Assembly (NCBI RefSeq): GCF_000203815.1
Contig: NW_004457695.1
Location: 3,284,054-3,348,053 of the forward strand
Direction of reading: 5' to 3'
Length of the DNA: 64,000 nt
From: Cavenderia fasciculata
Taxonomy: Eukaryota; Evosea; Eumycetozoa; Acytosteliales; Cavenderiaceae
Shown: in pieces, positions 57,898 through 64,000 of the stretch
Layout of the letters: each line of letters starts with the position of its first letter
Position numbering within the stretch: position 1 is the stretch's first letter
Made by a program: the position numbers and the translations under genes
Notes under the pieces: model-generated
What the model saw: the letters and a program-made list of their open reading frames with translations, nothing else
Told to the model about the DNA's origin: nothing
Database searches by the model: none

Positions 57898-58540
57898 AAT
57901 TATTCTATGTTGAAGAAATAAATAAATAAATAAAAAAATTCTATTAAATGCAGGTATATTGTTGGTGTTGTTGTTGATGTTGCCAAATCAAAACATCTGT
58001 TTGATTAATAAACTTTAAACATTCATTCATTCATTCATTCATTCATTTCGATAGACATTTTGTTTTATGGTTGTGCAGGTAGGGAAATTTAAAACCACTG
58101 GTGATTATACATTTTTTTAAACGGATTATATGGGTACCAAGTGACATTTAATACACAATTGATGATGTTACTAGATGTAGATCCAACACAATAGTCTATT
58201 GCTGTTATTGTGGAACCATAGAATGAAAATGATTTTTTACATCCAAAACAACACTGTTTCTTGTTGATGTATCTGACAACATTGACTTTTAAAATATTGA
58301 TGGTGTTCTTTTGTGGTGTTGCTCATTGTTGTTGTTAAAACACTGTATTAAAAGAGGATATGAATTTAAAATCAAATACATAACCCAACTTGTGTGTATG
58401 AGTGACTGTTGATTAAAGAACAGATCTTGTTCTACAATATTGCTATTTTTTCAATATTGTTATAAAATATAGTTATAACCATCATTTATTTTATTATTAT
58501 TATTATTATTATTCTTTATTTGTTATTCCTTAATTGTTAT
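57898..58540. other. Intergenic region with a degenerate cysteine-rich frame
   Basis: On the minus strand, about 58330-58095, a frame reads NTINILKVNVVRYINKKQ then CCFGCKKSFSFYGS and ends with NCVLNVTWYPYNP. It has four to five cysteines and natural codon use but no in-frame start; an upstream MYLILNSYPLLIQCF frame is one base out. Possibly another decayed small secreted gene. The rest is simple sequence: (CATT)n near 58020-58045 and (TTA)n near 58490-58512. Confidence 0.35.
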
Positions 58541-60280
58541 TTAATTTTGAGTAAGGGAAAAGATAAAATAAAGTCCTCCATCATCTGAAATAATATTGGT
58601 ATCATATTCATACCCTGGTTGAGTTGGGTAGAGAGTGAAATTGGGGATGGACATTTCGGATCTGCCATTGACGAGATAGTACTGGGTACCGAGAGCGACA
58701 CCTTTGGCTTTTGTTGTTAAAGTGAGGCGACTCGAGTAGCTAAAGGTGACTTGGGAATTGCAAATAATGGGTACATAAGAAGTAGATGTGGCAAGTGAAG
58801 TCAAGTTCAAATTAACGGCGGAATTGGCGTTGACTGTCAAAGTGCTGGCAATGTAGAGGGTACCGTCGGTCATGTTCATCTGGGCACCTGTGCCGAGGAC
58901 GAGTGAGGCTAGATGGTTGTTGGATCCCGAGACAATGAGTTGGGAGTTATTGGCGAGTGAGAGGGAAGCGCTAGAGAATTTAGAGCCGCCAGTCAAGACA
59001 ACTTGTGATGATTGCGAGGCAGAGACGCTACCACCGTTGACATAGGTGTAGTTGAAGAGGGCATTGGCACCGTTAAAGAAAAGCGAAGACTTGGAGTCCA
59101 TTGTAATTTGTGAGGTGGTCAGGTTGAGTGTGGCAGAGGGGAACACTACAATGTTGACCATCTCAACGTCGACGATGAGCAGCGAGCTGTTGCCATTCAC
59201 TTCTATGGTGATGGGGGCACTGATTGTGGGTGCGGTGAAGAGCTTGGCAATGCTGACGTTGGTGAACACGAAACGGCTCCAATAGTTGTTATCATTGTCA
59301 ATCTCGAGCGAGGTGATGTTACCGTTGCCAAACGCGACCGAAGCGTTGAAGATGAGTGTTTCTCCGAGCAACGACACATTGGCAAATGTGGTAAAGTTGC
59401 CAGTCTGCGCGTAGACCTGTGTGTTGGCAGTGCCCTCGAGATAGGCAATATAAGAGTTGGACACGTACGAACCCATTTTAAGAGTACCACCCAAGGTGAG
59501 GGAGACATTGGTATTGACGTTGATCTCGCCAACAGTGATGTCACTGCCAACGATTGAAAAGTTGCCTGTACGTCCGACCATGCGATTAGCCGTCAAGTAA
59601 GTACGACCAGTCACGATCAAAGTGTCGTTGAAATAGATCAACTCGGCGACGACATCGGTTCTCGAGATGATAGTGCTGCCGAGGAATTCAAATTGACCAC
59701 CATAGTAGTTGGAGCCTGTTGGGTAACCCGTTAGATACCCCTCGATCAGAGCAGAGCCAAAGGCGACAAAAGTAGCATTTCCGTGGAGTGAAATGGCAGA
59801 GGCATAGCCGAGTGTGGTGTTTCCAACCACGACAAAGTAGCCACCAATCCCAACAAACACACCTCCACCATTGGCAATCGAGGCATTTTCATTGATGTTA
59901 AAGATGACGTTTTCATCGACTTGAATCCACGAAGCGGTGAGATTGAGTGAATCTAGCTTGAGAGCTACACTCAGCACGAGTGTGACATTGTTGTTACGGC
60001 CAGAGGTAATGTTGAGGTTGAGCAAACTAAAAGGAGACCCGTTTGAAGTGTAGATGTATTGGTTGCCGTGGTAATACGAGGTTGAAAAGTCGATTGTTGC
60101 ATTTTGGTTGTATTGAGGAGCACTTCCACCAATCCAATTACTATCTTGAAAGAAATCACATCCTTCTGAACAATCTTGTGCTTTAAATTGAACTGATGAA
60201 TATACTGAGCTACTAGAAACAATTGAAACAATAAATAATAAACAAATAATTAATGTTGAAAATGATAACGATGACATCAT
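58541..60280 (-). CDS. Secreted, heavily glycosylated beta-helix-like protein
   Basis: 579 residues, single exon. Signal peptide MMSSLSFSTLIICLLFIVSI; then a Cys pair region (DCSEGCDFFQDSNWIGG) like the start of passenger/adhesin domains, and about 500 residues of short hydrophobic-polar strands rich in Gly, Asn, Thr and Ser, such as GGGVFVGIGGYFVVVGNTTL and SATLNLTTSQITMDSKSS. That pattern suggests a right-handed beta-helix. At least 20 Asn-x-Ser/Thr sites are visible. No membrane helix or GPI signal is evident at the end (YFIFSLTQN), so release into the extracellular matrix or spore coat is plausible. Its GC content is clearly above the flanks, as in highly expressed genes. No named family recognised. 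Confidence 0.75.
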   Translation of the reverse strand: MMSSLSFSTLIICLLFIVSIVSSSSVYSSVQFKAQDCSEGCDFFQDSNWIGGSAPQYNQNATIDFSTSYYHGNQYIYTSNGSPFSLLNLNITSGRNNNVTLVLSVALKLDSLNLTASWIQVDENVIFNINENASIANGGGVFVGIGGYFVVVGNTTLGYASAISLHGNATFVAFGSALIEGYLTGYPTGSNYYGGQFEFLGSTIISRTDVVAELIYFNDTLIVTGRTYLTANRMVGRTGNFSIVGSDITVGEINVNTNVSLTLGGTLKMGSYVSNSYIAYLEGTANTQVYAQTGNFTTFANVSLLGETLIFNASVAFGNGNITSLEIDNDNNYWSRFVFTNVSIAKLFTAPTISAPITIEVNGNSSLLIVDVEMVNIVVFPSATLNLTTSQITMDSKSSLFFNGANALFNYTYVNGGSVSASQSSQVVLTGGSKFSSASLSLANNSQLIVSGSNNHLASLVLGTGAQMNMTDGTLYIASTLTVNANSAVNLNLTSLATSTSYVPIICNSQVTFSYSSRLTLTTKAKGVALGTQYYLVNGRSEMSIPNFTLYPTQPGYEYDTNIISDDGGLYFIFSLTQN

Positions 60281-60739
60281 TTTTTGAGATAAATAAATAA
60301 CTAAACTTTAACTATTTAGATAAATAAATCATGTGAGAATGATGATGACGATGATGTGGTTTTAAAAGGTTCGTTTTCATTGTTGAATAATAAAAAGAAA
60401 AATATGAAACAAAAAGATCTACAGATATTGGATTCGAGCCCAAGAGTTTTTTGGCATCCAAAGTTTTAAACAGATATTTTCCAAAGATCACTTCAGATAT
60501 GATGTGGAAAAAAGTCTCAAAAGGACGAAAGTCATATGAGGTACCTTGGTTTTCACAGACAGACAACAGAAGACTATTATTGGTTTTAATCTCTCTAAAT
60601 CCATTTTTTTTTTATTTGGTTTTTAGATTATTATTATTAATATTGATAATAGATGAATGTACCCAGACATTGAGTTGTGTGAATAGTTGTGTGAATTATA
60701 TAGGATTAAAAGAGGAGTTGATTGGGTGAGGAAACAGAA
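60281..60739. other. Intergenic region with a possible coding relic
   Basis: A plus-strand stretch at about 60428-60600 reads KSFLASKVLNRYFPKITSD then MMWKKVSKGRKSYEVPWFS, protein-like but without start, stop context or recognisable family. It overlaps a minus-strand open frame (60312-60566) of similar length. I cannot decide whether either is coding. Confidence 0.35.
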
Positions 60740-61256
60740 TTAAGCAATAACAGTACAGTTGAATGGGTAAGAGAAAGAAACTGTTCCAATACCAATGGCC
60801 GACATACCATAGAGACGAATGGAATCACAAGCTATAAAGATAAATATTAATAATTATGAAAATTAAATTATTAGTAAAGTTTTAAATAAAAAGGGTAATA
60901 ATAATTTGAAAGTAAATACCTGGCATGGTTGGGAGATTACAAATCATTGGTGGGTTTCCATTTTGAGTACAGTATGGAGCAATGTTGGTGATAACACCTT
61001 TGTTTCTCAATTGTTGAGCGGTCCACATCATGTTGTTTGGATTAAAATTGATAACAAGAGTTTTGTTGGTTTGAGTAACACCTAAAACTAAAAAACGAAT
61101 TGGAAAAAATTTGATTTGAAATTAAATATTAATATTTTTGGATATACATTTTTTAAATAAATTATAGTACATACTACCACCATGAACTCCATTTGATGAA
61201 AGAAGGATTGATGATACAAAAACAAGTAAAAGAACTGATGATAAAAGCTTAAACAT
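60740..61256 (-). CDS. Small secreted cysteine-containing protein (family member 4)
   Basis: Exons 61256-61175, 61087-60920 and 60831-60740 give 113 residues. Signal peptide LLLVFVSSILLSSNGVHGG; core VTQTNKTLVINFNPNNMMW, TNIAPYCTQNGNPPMICNLP; last exon CDSIRLYGMSAIGIGTVSF, PFNCTVIA. The broken copy at 7595-8087 is its closest relative (LLSSNEGVNGS, TQTGKTFVFTF, RPYCTPGEGN). Conserved introns and phases show one gene family spread over at least 53 kb. Function unknown; secretion inferred. Confidence 0.82.
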
Positions 61257-61545
61257 TTTTTTAATTTGTAGTTTTGAGTGTGAAAATTAATTAGTGATAA
61301 ATTAAATACTTATTTGATTTGATTTGATTTGATTTGATGGTATGTAGAGTCTTGAATGCAACCTATTTATATTATTTGATTTTAGCTTGATACCAATGTC
61401 GTCGATGCCGTGAACTGAAAGCGTGGGCGAACCCCCCTCCCCCACCAATTTGGGTTCGATGATTTTCAATAAATGAATGTCGTTTTATGTGACAATGTCT
61501 ACCGAGAAAGATCACTAAAATAGTGTCGCACCTATATATTTGTGT

Positions 61546-63701
61546 TTATTTCTTACTATCTTGAAGAAAATATTTATACGAGGGAGAATCCAATTCGAAC
61601 GGTAGAATATAATGATCGACAAATTCTCTTTCCCACCACTGATCCGATGTTTTCCATTTAGTGAATTGGTATTTAAATTTGTTGGCCTTGATATATTTTG
61701 GTGGATTGTCTAATGGAAACGGTGAATAATCTATCAAACTAAGTACCTCTGGTGATCCTTCTAATAGTTTAGCCATAAAATGAACAATCCATCCTTGTGT
61801 TCTTGGATCACTAATACCTGCAAACCACATCTAAAAAAATTAAATTAATAATTAATAAATGATTTTTAAATGATCATTGATTATTATTATTATTATTTTT
61901 TTTTACATACTTGCCAATCTAATCTTGGATTATGACCAGGGAAAACCAATGGTGGAGCACGAGATAGATTACCAGGTTTATAGTAAAATTCATACTCGTA
62001 CCATTGAATACCATCATAGCTACCTTCGATAGAGAGTTCAAAACGCTCAGTAGTCACATGAGAAAAGAGTCCATAGGTGCCAGTGATGTGGTAAAAATCA
62101 AGGGCACTGTGGACACGCTGGATGATGGTGGGAACGCTTTGGCGTTGGAGGTATCGTGTCGATGCGTACAGAGTCGACATGCCAACGAGAATGAAAATAA
62201 AGGGAATCAAGAGATTCTTGGAGTTGATGTTGGACAGTGTGAATCGAATATCGGTTTTGTTTCGTTTCTCGCGATCTTGACGAGCACTTGTTGTCTTGTT
62301 GTACTCGAGCATTCGGATATATTGGTAAAAGGGTGATGGGAGAATGACAGAACATGCACTGAGAATAAAAGAGTCGTCCAAAAGCATCAACAACAGTGCA
62401 ATCGTGAGATAGTTGAAAAAGTTGTAGTTTCCTGTTAAAATGATACAGATTTGCAATAATATATTGATCAAACATGCTGTAATCTTGAATACTCTTGGTG
62501 CAAAAAAGAATGGTGTAACAAGTATTTCAATTACCAATGTCATCATTGTTTCAAATTGATGATAATAATTTGGGAATTGATGAACATAATAACTCTAAAC
62601 AAAAAAAGAAATAGAAAAATAGAAATAAATATTAGTACAAGTTTTTTGATTAATTAATTTGTGTTTTCATACAATTATATTTGGAATACATTGAGTTTCA
62701 TAATGAAATGACATTGCTTTAAATGATGACCAAATGGGAGTGAGTTTAATAATACCACTACCAAAAATCAATCTAAAAACCAACCATTTTAATAAATATC
62801 TGATTGGAGTTGAAGGTTTATCATCATATTTAAATGTAAATGGTGATAAGAATATAGCTAAAAATGATGTTTCCAATAATAATTGATCCCACTAGAAAAA
62901 GAAAAAGAAAAAGAAAATAAATGATTTAATTAATTAATTGATTGATATTGATATCCATGAATGATCTATTTATATTTATATAACATACTTGATAGGAATA
63001 AAATATTTGACCAACATCTACAATACAATAATAAAGGAACCACATAAAGCCAATATAGGTAGCAATGGGTGTTGTAAAAAGAGATAGAGAAGAAAATACT
63101 AAACCCAAGACGCACATTAGATACAAAGTATTATTTACACTAATCCCAAAACCATTGGTTGGATGAGTCAATAGAATCCAAATTGAATTGATTTCATTGG
63201 TCGATGATGGCGATGCTGACGCCATTAAATTCTTTTGTTGTCTCTCTAATAATGTGTTTACTGGTAATATACCATCTTCACCAATTAATCCTTTAACTTG
63301 AAGACTTTTAAAACAAAATAAATAAACATAGTTAATAAATTGTATATTTATGATAATATTATATGTTTCACATACTAGGAAGAGAAAAAAGCAACAAAGA
63401 AAACAATGGATAGAATCTTTAAAAAGAACCAAGTTGATAGATAATATGATTGACGTCTTGCTTTTTCTCGTATTCTATCTTTTCTCTTTTTCAACGAGAG
63501 TAGATCGGCAATGTGTTCTGCAGCAGCCGATCCTATTCCACTACTCGATTGTTGTTGATAATGTTTTAATTGTGCTTCATCGTAATCTGACCAAGATGAA
63601 TCTTCACTACTTTGCGTTGATTTATATTTTGAGTAATGGTTGATTGATGATGATGATATTCCTCCTCCTCTTCTCTGATGTACAGTATTCTCTTTTGACA
63701 T
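61546..63701 (-). CDS. Lipase maturation factor (LMF1/LMF2 family)
   Basis: Endoplasmic-reticulum multi-span protein that in animals is needed for folding of secreted dimeric lipases. Exons 63701-63376, 63304-62989, 62891-62673, 62594-61911 and 61830-61546 join in phase to 609 residues. Family blocks are clear: LQVKGLIGEDGILPV, WDQLLLETSFLAIFLSPF, LLKWLVFRLIFGSGIIKL, FHYETQCIPN, HQFPNYYHQFETMM, IILTGNYNFFNYLTIALLLM-LDD and, in the lumenal C-terminal domain, RAPPLVFPGHNPRLDWQ and MWFAGISDPRTQGWIV. Several membrane helices span residues 95-340. The cytosolic N-terminus is Ser/Gln-rich and about 80 residues longer than the family core. The C-terminus lacks a KDEL-type signal. Start chosen at the first ATG, ahead of the in-frame polar leader. 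Confidence 0.93.
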
Positions 63702-64000
63702 GATGATATTTTGATGATCTTAACTGTTCTCTATTCTATCTATCTATCTATCTATTAATCTAATCCTTATCCTCTGTCTCCTCTTCTTTATAAAGAAGAA
63801 AAAGAAAGGAAATGAATGATGGTATTAAGTATAAAGTATATAAAATAGAATTAGATAATAAGCAAGCTATAAAAAAACAACATCAAGATTTCTTGCGAAC
63901 ATGACAAAGACCACGATCAGAACTCAAGGTTCACCTTTGCAAAAAAAAAAAAAAAAAAAAAAAAGAAAATTACTAAATATCTTTCTTTATTTATTTATTT
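63702..64000. other. Upstream region of the LMF gene
   Basis: AT-rich 5' flank with (TATC)n near 63736-63752 and an A23 run at about 63941-63964. No gene seen. Confidence 0.5.

Noticed and set aside
59052-59550. Frames on both strands inside the beta-helix-like gene
   Set aside because: Shadows of a GC-richer single-exon gene; the 579-residue frame with signal peptide and glycosylation sites is the coding one.
1-64000. Known retrotransposons or DNA transposons
   Set aside because: I saw no reverse transcriptase, integrase, tyrosine recombinase or transposase frame. The short inverted repeats at the duplication borders are too small to assign to an element.

Overview
The window comes from the nuclear genome of a social amoeba (dictyostelid). 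It is AT-rich, and its short introns run from GTATGT or GTAAGT to TAG. Proteins carry Asn, Gln, Thr and Ser homopolymers. Several families are typical of dictyostelids: CTDC cysteine repeats, a prespore-inducing-factor-like PA14 protein, ComC/EGF-type surface proteins, degenerate ankyrin-repeat proteins and long-insert F-box/LRR proteins. The composition is less extreme than I would expect for D. discoideum, so another dictyostelid is likely; I cannot name the species.

Layout. 1-24.6 kb is mostly single-copy conserved genes: LMBD2 membrane protein (3' part missing), a C2H2 zinc-finger protein, a broken PSI-like CTDC gene with an internal inversion (5.6-7.6 kb), a broken small secreted protein gene, LrrA-type LRR protein, a coiled-coil protein, mitochondrial methionyl-tRNA synthetase, a short tetraspanin-like protein, an ankyrin-type protein with one frameshift, and a three-EH-domain Eps15-like endocytic adaptor.

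24.9-32.9 kb and 45.6-53.7 kb are two copies, in direct orientation, of an ~8.1 kb block. It holds a small secreted protein gene, three F-box/LRR-like genes and a multi-span membrane protein gene on the opposite strand. The copies are nearly identical but have decayed reciprocally: F-box gene 1 is whole only in the left copy, F-box gene 2, the membrane gene only in the right, and F-box gene 3 in neither. Both copies end at an (ATTG)n tract, a short inverted repeat and a TTAGGG-like telomeric tract. A fourth, diverged F-box/LRR paralogue lies just outside the right copy.

Between the copies lie a 1,707-residue protein (five ILEI-like domains, a caspase-fold domain lacking its catalytic residues, two LamG-like domains), a relic of a CDK10/CDK11-type kinase, a secreted protein gene and a ComC-like adhesion receptor, the last two each with one reading-frame break. 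56-64 kb has three more copies of the small secreted family, a secreted glycan-rich beta-helix-like protein, and lipase maturation factor.

Single-base frame breaks are unusually common, often in A runs or in the duplicated block. Some may be assembly errors; the block comparison shows that others sit among real deletions.
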